Shown: positions 17,039-26,411 of the stretch, one piece after another
Numbering within the stretch: the first letter of the stretch is position 1
Layout: each line of letters begins with the position of its first letter
From: Pseudomonas syringae
GTDB lineage: Bacteria; Pseudomonadota; Gammaproteobacteria; Pseudomonadales; Pseudomonadaceae
Reading direction: 5' to 3'
Assembly: GCF_000737245.1 (NCBI RefSeq)
Contig: NZ_JPQU01000045.1
Span: forward strand, 163,587 to 227,586
Length of the DNA stretch: 64,000 nt
Program-made: the position numbers and the translations under genes
The notes under the pieces: generated by a model
The model's database searches: none
Told to the model about the DNA's origin: nothing
The model's input: the letters and a program-made list of their open reading frames with translations, nothing else

Positions 17039-20000
17039 ATTCACTATTAATGATGTTGGCTCGGGCTCGGGCTCGGGCTCTTGCCTGGGCTTGTGAAACA
17101 ACCGCTCCAGCTGCAAATAGATCACCGGCGTTGTGAACAGTGTCAGCATCTGGCTGACCAGCAAGCCGCCCACCACGGCGATCCCCAGCGGTTGCCGCAG
17201 CTCCGCGCCGACACCATAGCCGAGCATCAAGGGCAGTGCGCCAAGTAGCGCCGCCAATGTGGTCATGATGATCGGCCGGAAGCGCGTCAGGCAGGCCTCG
17301 TGGATCGCATCCAGCGGGGTCATGCCGCGTTCGCGCTGGGCTTCGAGGGCAAAATCCACCAGCAGAATACCGTTCTTCTTGACGATGCCGATCAGCAGCA
17401 CCACGCCGATCAAGGCCATGATCGAGAAATCCTGGCCCATCAGCCATAACAGCAGTAGGGCGCCGATACCCGCCGAAGGCAAGGTCGAAATGATCGTCAA
17501 CGGATGCACGAAGCTCTCGTATAGCACGCCGAGGATGATATACACCGCCACCAGCGCGGCCAGAATCAACCACGGCTGATTGGCCAGCGAACTCTGGAAC
17601 GCCTGCGCCGCGCCCTGGAAATTACCGATGATCGAAGCCGGCATGCCGATTTCGTTTTTGGCTTGATCGAGCATGCGCACCGCGTCACCCAGCGCGACGC
17701 CCGGTGACAGGTTGAACGACAGATTCGCCGCCGGGAACATGCCGTCATGGGCGATGGACAGCGGTCCCATGGTCGGCGCCCCGACCTTGGCCAGCGCCGA
17801 CAGTGGCACCATCTCGTTGGTCAATGGCGAGCGCAGGTAGAAGTACGCCAGGCTCTCGGCTTTGCCGCGTTGTTTGGCGTCCAGTTCGAGAATCACTTTG
17901 TACTGGTTGATCTCGGTCTGAAACTCACTGATCTGTCGCTGTCCGAAGGCATCGTACAGGGCCTGATCGACGTCATTGGTGGTCAGGCCGAAACGAGCCG
18001 CAGCGCTGCGGTCGATCTCGATATGCGTGACGCTGCCGCCCAACTGCAAGTCGTTGGACAGATCGCGAAAAGCCGGGTTACTGCGCAGCTTTTCCGTCAG
18101 ACGTTGGGTCCAGGTATTGAGCAGCGGGCCGTCATTGCTCTTGAGCACGTATTGATACTGACTGCGACTCGGGCCGGGGCTCAGGTTGATGTCCTGGCCT
18201 GCACGCAGATACAGAACGATGCCGGGGATCTTCGCCAGCTTGGGACGGATGCGATCAATGAACTCGCTGACCGAAACATCACGCTCGCCACGGGGTTTGA
18301 GGGAAATCCAGAACCGCCCGTTAGCGATAGTCTGGTTACTGCCACTGACACCCACGGAATGGGAGAACGCCTGGACCGCAGGGTCGGCACCGACAATTTT
18401 CGCCAGTTGCAGGTGTTTTTCCACCATGTCGGGGTAGGAAATATCCGCTGCCGCTTCGCTGGTGCCCAGCGCGAACGCGGTGTCCTGAACCGGGAAGAAA
18501 CCTTTCGGGATCAGCACATAGCCGACGCCCGCCAGCACCAGCGTCAGGCCGAAGATACTGAGCATGATCCGCTGATGGGCCAGTGCTTTGTTCAGCCCGC
18601 GCTCATAAAGTGCCAACAGCCGCTCGCTGAAGCCCGGTCTGGCGTGCGGGTTGTGTTTCGGCGCACGCATGAACAAGGCGGCCAGGGTCGGCGCCAGGGT
18701 CAAAGACACCACCACGGAAATCAGAATGGTGGCTGTTGCCGTGAGGGCGAACTCCTTGAACAGCCGCCCGACCACGCCGCCCATGAACAGCAACGGAATG
18801 AATGCCGCCACCAGCGAGAAGCTGATGGAAACCACGGTGAAGCCGATTTCCCCGGAACCCTTGATCGCCGCTTCGCGCATGCCGTCGCCGGCTTCCAGGT
18901 GTCGGTGAATGTTCTCCACCACCACGATGGCGTCATCCACCACAAAGCCGACGGCCACCACTATCGCCACCAGCGTCAGGTTATTGAGGCTGAACCCGAA
19001 CACATACATCATCGCGAAACTGGCGACCAGCGAGACCCCCAGCACGGCGCTGACAATCAGCGTGGCCGACAGTTGACGCAGGAACAGCGCCATCACCGCC
19101 ACCACCAGCAGAATGGCGATCACCAAGGTCATTTCCACTTCGTGCAGCGAGGCGCGAATGGTTCGGGTACGGTCGTTGAGCACCGACACTTCCACCGACG
19201 CCGGCAGCATTTCCAGCAGGCGTGGCAACTGGCTCTGAATGCGGTCCACGGTTTCGACAATGTTAGCCCCGGGCTGGCGGAAAATCGTCACGTTGACGCC
19301 TTGCTGATCACCGGACCAGGCCCGCACGTAAGCGTTCTCCGAGCCGTTGATGACCCGGGCCACATCCTTGAGATGCACCGGTGCGCCGTCCTTGTAGGAA
19401 ACGATCAGTTGCGCGTAATCCTGAGGGCGGAACAGCTGGTCGTTGGAGGCCAGGGTGGAAACGCTGTCCTTGCCGTACAGCGCGCCTTTGGCAAGGTTCA
19501 AGCTGGTCTGTTGTACCGCGACGCGGATGTCGGCGAGGGTCAGGCCCAGGGCGGCGAGTTTTTCCGGCGCGGCCTGGACTCGTATCGCCGGCCGTTGCTG
19601 ACCGGTGATGTAGACCTGACCCACCCCGTCGATCTGGCTCAACTGACGCGCCAACAAGGACTCGGTCACGTCACTGAGTTCAGTGGCAGGCATCAGGTTG
19701 GAGCTGACACTGAGGATCAGCACCGGGCTGTCCGCCGGGTTGACCTTGCGCCAGGTGGGCAGGTTGGGCATGTCGGCGGGCAGGCGGCCCGCCGCAGTAT
19801 TGATCGCGGCTTGAACCTCCTGAGCGGCGGTGTCGATGCTTTTGTTGAGGGTGAATTGCAGCGTCAGGTTAGTCGAACCCAAGGCACTGCTGGAGGTCAT
19901 CTGCGTCATGCCAGGGATGGCGCTGAATTGCACTTCCAAGGGTGTCGCCACTGAAGACGCCATGGTTTCCGGGCTGGCGCCAGGCAGTTGCGCTGTCACC

Positions 20001-20149
20001 TGGATGGTCGGGAATTCAGCCTCGGGAAGAGGCGCAACTGGCAAGCGCGGGAAGGCAATGGCACCGAGCAGCACCATGGCAAATGTCAGCAGGAGTGTGG
20101 CGACCGGGTGATCCACGCACCAGGCCGAGACCGATCCACGGCCTTTCAT
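17033..20149 (-). CDS. RND efflux permease, MdtC/MuxC-like
   Basis: Inner-membrane proton-driven efflux pump subunit of the HAE1 family (1038 residues, usual length). N-terminal helix then PVAPLPEAEFPTIQV and GASPETMASSVATPLE match MdtB/MdtC/MuxC pumps. The proton-relay Asp pair is in GFVVDDAIVVVENIHRHLE and the Lys in GIVKKNGILLVDF. It overlaps the adaptor by 4 nt; only one permease is present, unlike the paired MdtBC or MuxBC. No outer-membrane channel gene is nearby, so it must borrow one. The C-terminal tail has a repeated Glu-Pro stretch from a GAGCCC hexamer repeat and its stop codon comes from a REP. Confidence 0.92.
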   Translation of the reverse strand: MKGRGSVSAWCVDHPVATLLLTFAMVLLGAIAFPRLPVAPLPEAEFPTIQVTAQLPGASPETMASSVATPLEVQFSAIPGMTQMTSSSALGSTNLTLQFTLNKSIDTAAQEVQAAINTAAGRLPADMPNLPTWRKVNPADSPVLILSVSSNLMPATELSDVTESLLARQLSQIDGVGQVYITGQQRPAIRVQAAPEKLAALGLTLADIRVAVQQTSLNLAKGALYGKDSVSTLASNDQLFRPQDYAQLIVSYKDGAPVHLKDVARVINGSENAYVRAWSGDQQGVNVTIFRQPGANIVETVDRIQSQLPRLLEMLPASVEVSVLNDRTRTIRASLHEVEMTLVIAILLVVAVMALFLRQLSATLIVSAVLGVSLVASFAMMYVFGFSLNNLTLVAIVVAVGFVVDDAIVVVENIHRHLEAGDGMREAAIKGSGEIGFTVVSISFSLVAAFIPLLFMGGVVGRLFKEFALTATATILISVVVSLTLAPTLAALFMRAPKHNPHARPGFSERLLALYERGLNKALAHQRIMLSIFGLTLVLAGVGYVLIPKGFFPVQDTAFALGTSEAAADISYPDMVEKHLQLAKIVGADPAVQAFSHSVGVSGSNQTIANGRFWISLKPRGERDVSVSEFIDRIRPKLAKIPGIVLYLRAGQDINLSPGPSRSQYQYVLKSNDGPLLNTWTQRLTEKLRSNPAFRDLSNDLQLGGSVTHIEIDRSAAARFGLTTNDVDQALYDAFGQRQISEFQTEINQYKVILELDAKQRGKAESLAYFYLRSPLTNEMVPLSALAKVGAPTMGPLSIAHDGMFPAANLSFNLSPGVALGDAVRMLDQAKNEIGMPASIIGNFQGAAQAFQSSLANQPWLILAALVAVYIILGVLYESFVHPLTIISTLPSAGIGALLLLWLMGQDFSIMALIGVVLLIGIVKKNGILLVDFALEAQRERGMTPLDAIHEACLTRFRPIIMTTLAALLGALPLMLGYGVGAELRQPLGIAVVGGLLVSQMLTLFTTPVIYLQLERLFHKPRQEPEPEPEPTSLIVNL

Positions 20150-21318
20150 CGTGCGCTCTCCAGCGTGGCAGTCTGGCGCTGTTGCTGAGGGTCCTGGCTG
20201 CTGTCACGCATGACCTCGACCCGCGAGCCAGCCTTGAGTCGTGACTGGCCGTCACTGACCAGTACATCACCAGCCTTGGGGCCGGATATCAGCATCAGGT
20301 CACTGTCCTGATACAGGACCTGCACTGGAACAACCTCCACCTTGTCGCCGTTGACCCGGAACGCGAAGTGCTGATCGATACCGCGTTGCACCACTTGTGG
20401 CGGCACGCGCAAGGCGTCCCGCTCAATGGCGGTCTGGATTTTCACCGTGACCAGTTGGCCGGGCCACAGCAGCTGTTTCGGGTTACTGAACTCGGCCTTG
20501 GCGCGAATCGTCCCGGTGGTGGCCGAGACTTGGTTGTCGATCAGTTTGAGCTGACCATCCCCGAGCAGGGTGCCGTTGTCACCGTCCCCCAGGAAGGCTT
20601 GGACGCCTGCTGGAGTATGTGAGGCGATCAAACCTTGCAGGGTCGGCAACATTTGCTGCGGCAAGGAGAACTCCACCGAGACCGGATCGATCTGGGTCAC
20701 CGAAAACAGGCCTTGAGCGTCACTGACCCGCAGGAAGTTGCCCTCGTCAACGTTACGGATACCGACCCGACCCGTCACCGGCGAACGAATCTGCGTGTAG
20801 GAAAGCTGCACCTGCGCTGCGCTGATGGCCGCCTGGTTACCCATCGCCGTGGCTTTGAGTTGTTGAACCATGGCCTGCTGTTGGTCGAACGTCTGTTTGG
20901 AAATGCCGTTGTCTGCGCTCAATAGTCGATAGCGCTTGAGGTCAAGTTGCGCGACGTCAAGCTGGGCCTGACTTTGTGCGAGCTGGGCTTTGGCCTGCTC
21001 GAGGGTGGCGCGAATCGCCCGGTCGTCAATGGTTGCCAACAGGTCACCGGATTTGACCGTTTGCCCTTCTTTGACCAGTACCTTGGTCAGAATCCCGTCC
21101 ACCTGCGGACGAATGACCACACTCTGCAGCGACAGAACCGATCCGATGCCTGTGACAAAACGCGGCACGTCTTCCTCGCTCACCTTGATGACCTTGATCG
21201 GTACGGCGCTGGGCGTGCTGACTTTGGCGGTTGCCGGGCGGGTCAGGGTCCATGTGGAAACACCGATCAAACCCGCAATGACGGCAACGGCGAGGACGGT
21301 TCTTGTCTGTTTACGCAT
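20146..21318 (-). CDS. RND periplasmic adaptor (membrane fusion protein), MdtA-like
   Basis: Adaptor (390 residues) linking the inner-membrane pump to an outer-membrane channel. An N-terminal membrane anchor (VLAVAVIAGLIGVSTWTL), lipoyl halves (VIRPQVDGILTKVLVKEGQTVKSGD and SPVTGRVGIRNVDEGNFL) flanking a coiled-coil hairpin of about residues 100-165, then beta-barrel domains. First gene of the adaptor-permease operon, with the response regulator and kinase following after a REP; direct GTCA repeats lie in its promoter region. Confidence 0.92.
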   Translation of the reverse strand: MRKQTRTVLAVAVIAGLIGVSTWTLTRPATAKVSTPSAVPIKVIKVSEEDVPRFVTGIGSVLSLQSVVIRPQVDGILTKVLVKEGQTVKSGDLLATIDDRAIRATLEQAKAQLAQSQAQLDVAQLDLKRYRLLSADNGISKQTFDQQQAMVQQLKATAMGNQAAISAAQVQLSYTQIRSPVTGRVGIRNVDEGNFLRVSDAQGLFSVTQIDPVSVEFSLPQQMLPTLQGLIASHTPAGVQAFLGDGDNGTLLGDGQLKLIDNQVSATTGTIRAKAEFSNPKQLLWPGQLVTVKIQTAIERDALRVPPQVVQRGIDQHFAFRVNGDKVEVVPVQVLYQDSDLMLISGPKAGDVLVSDGQSRLKAGSRVEVMRDSSQDPQQQRQTATLESAR

Positions 21319-21673
21319 GCGAGAGGCGCCGAAAAGTCAAAGGAGGAGGGTACGGTTGTTGGCTTGTCTGTTATAGCCCGTCAATCCGGTCAGCAGAATG
21401 ACGGCAAGCTGTCAGGATTGTCAGCAAAAAAACCGTGGGTCTGAACGTTATCAAGAATTTTCTTCGCAGGACGATAGCCCGGGAGAGGGCAGCAGAAATT
21501 TGTGCTGTCACCGGTAGCTGTTTTTACGGCGTGCCGGAACATAGGCAGAAGCTGTAGGAGCGCCACCCCGGTCGCTCCTACAGGGAAATTTCTTACAGCT
21601 AACTGCTGTCTACCCCTATGCGTACGTCTGTACTGATTTCGCCCGTTTCGGATTGATACCACGGAGCAAGCCC
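21319..21673. other. Gap between RND adaptor and mini-pilin: promoter region and a REP-like hairpin
   Basis: No convincing gene. It holds the divergent promoters, two pairs of GTCA direct repeats spaced 9 bp apart (21380-21392 and 21411-21423) that could bind the heavy-metal-type regulator, and a single-core REP hairpin at 21552-21583 (CTGTAGGAGCG, 10-nt loop, complement). Confidence 0.6.
21552..21583. repeat. Minimal REP hairpin
   Basis: Perfect 11-bp arms CTGTAGGAGCG/CGCTCCTACAG around a 10-nt loop. It keeps the outer edge of the REP core but has lost the inner CTTGCTCG part found in the full elements. Confidence 0.7.
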
Positions 21674-21976
21674 ATGAAATTCATTACCCTGCTGCTGATC
21701 GTACCGACACTGATGGCGAGTACCGCCGCCTTGGCCGCTGAAGGCCGATTAGGTTTTACCGGGCAAGTTACCAATGCCAGTTGTGCGGTGTTGCCAGTCA
21801 CGAGCCTGGCGCAAGGGAAGGAGGTCAAAGTGACTGCGCATCAAAGCATCATCGTCGACACTGCCCACAATGCCTGTACCGGGCAGGCCATTCCGTTTAC
21901 CACCCACTACCAGCCAATAGTCAGCGCAGATTCAGGGCTTGCCAATACAGCCGTATTGACGTTGACCTATCAATAA
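21674..21976 (+). CDS. Short type 1 fimbrial protein (mini-pilin)
   Basis: Secreted protein of 100 residues with a clear signal peptide (MKFITLLLIVPTLMASTAALAA) and the start of a type 1 pilin: EGRLGFTGQVTNASCAV. A second Cys occurs in HNACTGQ, and the C terminus NTAVLTLTYQ looks like the last strand of a pilin. The mature part is about 78 residues, half the usual 150 or so, so the middle strands are missing; it may be a deleted pilin, a capping or regulatory subunit, or a distinct small family. First gene of the fimbrial cluster, separated from the main pilin by 328 bp. Confidence 0.75.
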   Translation: MKFITLLLIVPTLMASTAALAAEGRLGFTGQVTNASCAVLPVTSLAQGKEVKVTAHQSIIVDTAHNACTGQAIPFTTHYQPIVSADSGLANTAVLTLTYQ

Positions 21977-22304
21977 TATTCTGAAAAACACCCGCCAACC
22001 GAAACTGCCGCTCACTCGTTAGAGTGGCAGTCTTACTTTCGCGGGAACCTGCAATCCAGTAGCGATTCGGATAATTACCGACGAAGTTTTTCCTGATCTT
22101 TTTGCTCGGGTATTTGCTGAGGACGCTGGAATTAGCGGGCTGCAGAAGAATCGCGGTTATTCCTACAGAAAGTTCGTTCGAGTTCAATGGGTTATTCCCT
22201 TGGATTTAAGTAAAAAAGCCGACATCGAACAGACGGATCGATCCTTATAGTGCGTGGCGTCCGATTAAGGGCATACACGAACTAACACAAGGAACGTCGT
22301 TAAC
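21977..22304. other. Pilin gene upstream region
   Basis: No gene supported. A 10-bp stem with an 8-nt loop (ACTGCCGCTC/GAGTGGCAGT, one wobble) lies at 22004-22031 just after the mini-pilin and may end or protect its transcript; it has no T run. The remaining 270 bp is richer in A and T than its surroundings and probably carries the pilin promoter. AAGGA stands about 10 nt before the pilin start. Confidence 0.5.
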
Positions 22305-22889
22305 ATGAAAAAACTTACTCTTGCACTGGCTGCTGCGGGCGCTATGGCTCTGGGGCTGACCGGTAACGCCAACGCGGCCAACAACGGCAAACTGATCTTC
22401 ACCGGAACCCTGACCAATATTTCCTGCAACGTGGGTCCGGGTGTCGGGACTTCGCCGGGAAATAACCCGGGTGAAATTGCTGTTGATCTGGGCAACGTTT
22501 CGTTTTCGGACATCGGAACTTCGGCGCAAAACAGGCTGGAAACGGCAACACCGATCCAGTTGCTGGTTAACTGTTCTGCGGGCGCCGATCAATACAACCT
22601 CGTGAAGATGCGCTTCGCCGCGCGTAATGGTAGCGGCCTGGATAACAACGACGCCAAGTTGTTGCGCACCACCGGTGCGGCAGACGGTGTGGGTATCGGC
22701 TTGCTTAACGCGGCCAATCAGATCATGGATCTGGGCGGCACCGAGACCATTGATAAGCCGCTGGTCAAGGATGGCGCTGGCGGAGCCACGGCTGAACTCA
22801 ATTTCGGTGCGGTCTATGTGCTCAATGGCACAACGACCAATCCGGGGAATGCCGACGGCTTCATGCCGTTTGTTCTGGATTACGAGTAA
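22305..22889 (+). CDS. Type 1 fimbrial major subunit
   Basis: Pilin (194 residues) exported by Sec and polymerised by the adjacent usher. Signal peptide about residues 1-24 (ending ANA), then the donor-strand region NNGKLIFTGTLTNISCNV, a second Cys in LLVNCSAGAD, and the closing strand GFMPFVLDYE. Length is normal for a chaperone-usher pilin. Its own leader and separation from the small pilin suggest high independent expression. Confidence 0.9.
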   Translation: MKKLTLALAAAGAMALGLTGNANAANNGKLIFTGTLTNISCNVGPGVGTSPGNNPGEIAVDLGNVSFSDIGTSAQNRLETATPIQLLVNCSAGADQYNLVKMRFAARNGSGLDNNDAKLLRTTGAADGVGIGLLNAANQIMDLGGTETIDKPLVKDGAGGATAELNFGAVYVLNGTTTNPGNADGFMPFVLDYE

Positions 22890-22935
22890 TACGCCGGGCG
22901 GAGCGAGCAGGATTCGCTCCGTCCCTATTTGGCTT

Positions 22936-22986
22936 GAAGCGTCCAGACTCGAAGCGTCCGAACTCAAATCGTTTGAACTCAAAGCG
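22936..22986 (+). repeat. Tandem 15-bp repeat before the chaperone gene
   Basis: Three imperfect direct copies of a 15-mer: GAAGCGTCCAGACTC, GAAGCGTCCGAACTC and AAATCGTTTGAACTC, then AAAGCG of a fourth. It ends 10 nt before the chaperone start codon. Period 15 keeps the reading frame. Confidence 0.75.
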
Positions 22987-22995
22987 AATGCCATC

Positions 22996-23733
22996 ATGTT
23001 TCTGTTTTTCTACCGCTGCGCGGCTTTAGTACTGTTATTGCTCAGTTCTGGCGCGCAGGCGGGCATTGTCATTAATACGACGCGTGTGATTTATCCGGCT
23101 CAGGACAAAGAAGTCAGTTTCGGTGTGCACAACACCGGAAGTGGTGAAATCCTTGTACAAAGCTGGCTTGAACCCAATGCCGAACATACCGATGCCAACA
23201 ACTTACCGTTTGTTATTACGCCTGCGCTGGCACGTTTGCCGGGCGACAGCCGACAGTTGTTGCGGGTCATTTATGCGGGTGCTGATATGCCCAAGGATCG
23301 GGAGTCGGTGCTGTGGCTCAACGTGCAGGAAATACCACAAGCGGTAGCGGAGAACGCCCTGCAAGTTGCCATTCGCCAGCGAATCAAACTTTTTTTCCGT
23401 CCTGAGGGGCTGGTGGGTGAAGTCGCTCAGGCGCCCGAAAACCTGCGTTGGAAACTGCTCAGTGACAATACGCTGCAAGTCGATAACCCAGGCCCCTATC
23501 ACGTATCCATGGTCAAGATAGTCGGACAACGAGGCGCTGCTCAGCTGTTGAATCAGGACAGCCAGATGATTGCACCTGGAGAAAGCCGAAAGCTTGTACT
23601 CACGTCCGCGGTCGACAGTGCCGGGCTGACACTTAGCTTCATCAGTATCAATGACTTCGGGGGGCAGGTCCCCTACAACGCCACGCTCAAAGCAGGGGTT
23701 GTAGCCCGGGCGGTAAAAACGCAGCCGCGCTAG
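22996..23733 (+). CDS. Periplasmic fimbrial chaperone (PapD-like)
   Basis: Immunoglobulin-fold chaperone (245 residues) that holds pilin subunits by donor-strand complementation. Signal peptide about 1-22, then GIVINTTRVIYPAQDKEVSF with the conserved Arg, LPGDSRQLLRVIYAG, and the family signature around residues 100-125 (ESVLWLNVQEIP, LQVAIRQRIKLFFRPEGL). The frame is open upstream to 22627 inside the pilin gene, but only the ATG at 22996 gives a signal peptide. Pairs with the usher that follows after 122 bp. Confidence 0.92.
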   Translation: MFLFFYRCAALVLLLLSSGAQAGIVINTTRVIYPAQDKEVSFGVHNTGSGEILVQSWLEPNAEHTDANNLPFVITPALARLPGDSRQLLRVIYAGADMPKDRESVLWLNVQEIPQAVAENALQVAIRQRIKLFFRPEGLVGEVAQAPENLRWKLLSDNTLQVDNPGPYHVSMVKIVGQRGAAQLLNQDSQMIAPGESRKLVLTSAVDSAGLTLSFISINDFGGQVPYNATLKAGVVARAVKTQPR

Positions 23734-23855
23734 GTAGACCATTACCTTGATCAATTCAGTTCTGAGCCGCGCTCTTTGATGAGGGGTGGCTCAGCAGTCG
23801 TATGTCTGCCTGAAAGGAATTCGGGCGTGCTTTTGAATCGAGTGGAAAACAGCTA

Positions 23856-26411
23856 ATGGAATGGCTTTATTACAACATTGGGGAGACAACTCCGAGAACC
23901 ATCCTGCCGCCGGTAAAGGGTTTCAAGCCGACATTCAGGCGCAGGCTTGTGGTTCTCGGTGTTGCGCAGTTGCTGCCAGCAATCGTCTGGGCTGCGCAAA
24001 GTCCACCGTCGGCTACGGTGAAATTCAATACCGCGTTCATCCAAGGCAGTGATCAGCCGCCCGAACTGACCGAGTTTCTGCGCGCCAACAGCCCGCTTCC
24101 GGGTACTTATCGAGTGGACATTTTCGTCAATCGAGCCCTGAGCGGCCGGCGCGATATCGTATTTTCCAGCAACCCGCTCACCGGGCGCATCGAGCCCTGT
24201 CTGACGCTGGAGATGTTGCAGGCTTTCGGATTAGATCCAGATCGTCTGCAAGACGGTTCTGCGCCGCAAGACAACCAGGCCTGTTTCGATTTGCCTGGCC
24301 GGGTCGAATTCGCCCAGGTCGAGTATCAGCCCAACGCATTGCGCCTGAACATCAGCGTGCCGCAACGTATCATGCAGCGCAGCGCCCGAGGTTATGTGCC
24401 TGTAGATCTGTGGGATGAAGGCGAGCCAGTGGGTTTCGTCAACTACGCCTTCAATGCGGCGCGGCGCACCAATCGGCGGCAGGATTCCGAACAGTACTAC
24501 CTGAGTTTGCGCAATGGCGTGAACCTTGGAGCGTGGCGGTTACGCAACGAATCGTCGCTGGTCTATGGCGACAATCAGGACTATCGATTTCGCAGCAACC
24601 GCACTTATCTACAGCGCGATATCAGCTCCCTGCACAGCCAGTTCACGCTGGGGGAGACGTTCACCGATTCGCAGATTTTCGACAGTGTGCGTTTTCGCGG
24701 AGTGGGCCTGAGTTCCGACGACGCGATGCTGCCCGATAGCGAGCGCACTTATGCGCCGGTGATACGTGGCATCGCAGAAACCAACGCGTCGGTTGAAGTG
24801 CGCCAGAACGGTTTTCTGCTGTACAGCGGCAACGTTTCGCCGGGGCCTTTCGAGATCAACGATATCTACCCCAGCGGTTCCAATGGTGACCTGCAAGTGA
24901 CGATCATCGAAGCTGACGGTCGGCGTCGCTCCTTTACTCAAGCCTATGCGTCGTTGCCGATCATGGTGCCCGCCGGTGCCTTTCGCTACAGCCTTGCTGT
25001 GGGCCAGGTCGAGAATCCCAGCGACGATTCACAGACGCCGATTTTCGCCAGTGCGGCCCTGATTTACGGTTTATCAGAGCGGATTACCGGGTTCGGCGGT
25101 CTGCAGTGGGCGCAGGATTATCACGCTGGCAATCTGGGAGCCGGGATCAATACCGGTCTGGGCGCGTTGTCGGCAGACCTGACTCAGTCAACCAGCGAGA
25201 CCGATCACCAGAGCCACGTGGGGCACAGTCTGCGCTTGCGTTATGCCAACACCCTGGACGCCACCGCCACCACCCTCGCTGTGGCGGGTTATCGCTATTC
25301 CACCGAGCAATTCCGCACGCTCAATGAGCATGTCGAAGCCACTGCCCCAAATGTGCGTCGTTCATTCAATGGCCGGGCAAAAGATCGCCTGGAACTGAAC
25401 ATTACCCAAGCGTTGCCGGAACAGTCCGGCAGCTTGAGCCTGACCGCATCCGAGCAGCGCTACTGGAATGAGACCGGTAAAACCCGGCAGTTTTACGTGG
25501 CGTATAACGCTGCGTGGCGAACCCTCAGTTACAGCCTGTCGCTGGAGAACAATCGCGAATCCGGCGGCAACGGGCAAAGTGACAGCGATAACCGAATCGC
25601 CCTCAGCCTGACGATGCCGCTGGGGTCCAGTGCCAGTTCATCGCGAGTGTCGTTCAACGGCGTGCGCGACAGTTTCGGTGAGTACAACGCGCAATTGGGC
25701 CTCAATGGACAGATGCTGGACGACCGCAGTTCGTTCTATTCAGTGCAGGCCGGACATGACAGCAGCTCAGGCAGTTTTGGCTCTGGCAAGATCAACACCG
25801 TTCGCCCGTATGGACGTTTCGAGGCGGGCTACAGTCAGGGCCGCGATTACGAGGCGCTGAGTCTCGGCGCGTCCGGTTCGGTATTGGTCCATGGCGGCGG
25901 GATGAACTTTGGTCAGTCACTGGGCGAGACCTTTGCGCTGGTCCAGGTGCCGAATGTGGCAGGCGCGGGGCTGAGCAGCTTCAGCAACGTCAAAACGGCT
26001 GACAATGGTTACGCCGTGCTGCCTTATGCGCAGCCTTACCGAATCAACTGGATCAGTCTGGATACCCGCCAGTTGGGGGCTGATGTCGAGCTGGATAACG
26101 CGGTGACCCAGGTCGTGCCCCGCCGGGGCGCCATGCCGGTGGTGCGCTTCAAGGCGGCAACGGGTCGTCGCGTGCAATTCGAGCTGGTCCAAACCGATGG
26201 CAGCCGGGTCCCTCTGGGTGCCAGTGTCGAAGACGCCGAGGGTAACGTGCTGGCGGTTGTTGATCCCACGGGACGCGCCCTGGTGCTGAGCGAAAAATCC
26301 GAGGGCGAGCTGCTCGTCAAGTGGGCAGGGCGCAGCTGCCGGTCGGCGTTCACCTTGCCTGAAAAGGATCCGTCACGCGCTTATGAGCGGATCAAGGTGA
26401 TGTGCCAGTGA
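23856..26411 (+). CDS. Fimbrial outer-membrane usher
   Basis: FimD/PapC-type usher (851 residues) that forms the outer-membrane pore and assembles the fibre. An N-terminal signal (basic stretch FRRRLVVLGVAQLLPAIVWA at about 28-48) is preceded by an unusually long polar leader, so the true start might be inside. Then the periplasmic domain (VKFNTAFIQGSDQPPELTEF), barrel strands, the plug region (PSGSNGDLQVTIIEADGR), and two C-terminal domains ending with paired Cys (RSCRSAFTLP, IKVMCQ). The stop overlaps the second chaperone. Confidence 0.93.
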   Translation: MEWLYYNIGETTPRTILPPVKGFKPTFRRRLVVLGVAQLLPAIVWAAQSPPSATVKFNTAFIQGSDQPPELTEFLRANSPLPGTYRVDIFVNRALSGRRDIVFSSNPLTGRIEPCLTLEMLQAFGLDPDRLQDGSAPQDNQACFDLPGRVEFAQVEYQPNALRLNISVPQRIMQRSARGYVPVDLWDEGEPVGFVNYAFNAARRTNRRQDSEQYYLSLRNGVNLGAWRLRNESSLVYGDNQDYRFRSNRTYLQRDISSLHSQFTLGETFTDSQIFDSVRFRGVGLSSDDAMLPDSERTYAPVIRGIAETNASVEVRQNGFLLYSGNVSPGPFEINDIYPSGSNGDLQVTIIEADGRRRSFTQAYASLPIMVPAGAFRYSLAVGQVENPSDDSQTPIFASAALIYGLSERITGFGGLQWAQDYHAGNLGAGINTGLGALSADLTQSTSETDHQSHVGHSLRLRYANTLDATATTLAVAGYRYSTEQFRTLNEHVEATAPNVRRSFNGRAKDRLELNITQALPEQSGSLSLTASEQRYWNETGKTRQFYVAYNAAWRTLSYSLSLENNRESGGNGQSDSDNRIALSLTMPLGSSASSSRVSFNGVRDSFGEYNAQLGLNGQMLDDRSSFYSVQAGHDSSSGSFGSGKINTVRPYGRFEAGYSQGRDYEALSLGASGSVLVHGGGMNFGQSLGETFALVQVPNVAGAGLSSFSNVKTADNGYAVLPYAQPYRINWISLDTRQLGADVELDNAVTQVVPRRGAMPVVRFKAATGRRVQFELVQTDGSRVPLGASVEDAEGNVLAVVDPTGRALVLSEKSEGELLVKWAGRSCRSAFTLPEKDPSRAYERIKVMCQ

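Noticed and set aside
17747..19954. A 735-codon open frame on the plus strand opposite the RND permease
   Set aside because: It mirrors a GC-rich coding gene in the antisense frame; composition is His/Gln/Arg-rich with no domain and the opposite strand is a full RND permease.
22627..22995. Upstream in-frame extension of the fimbrial chaperone
   Set aside because: It would run through the pilin gene in another frame and the 15-bp repeats, and would hide the signal peptide.
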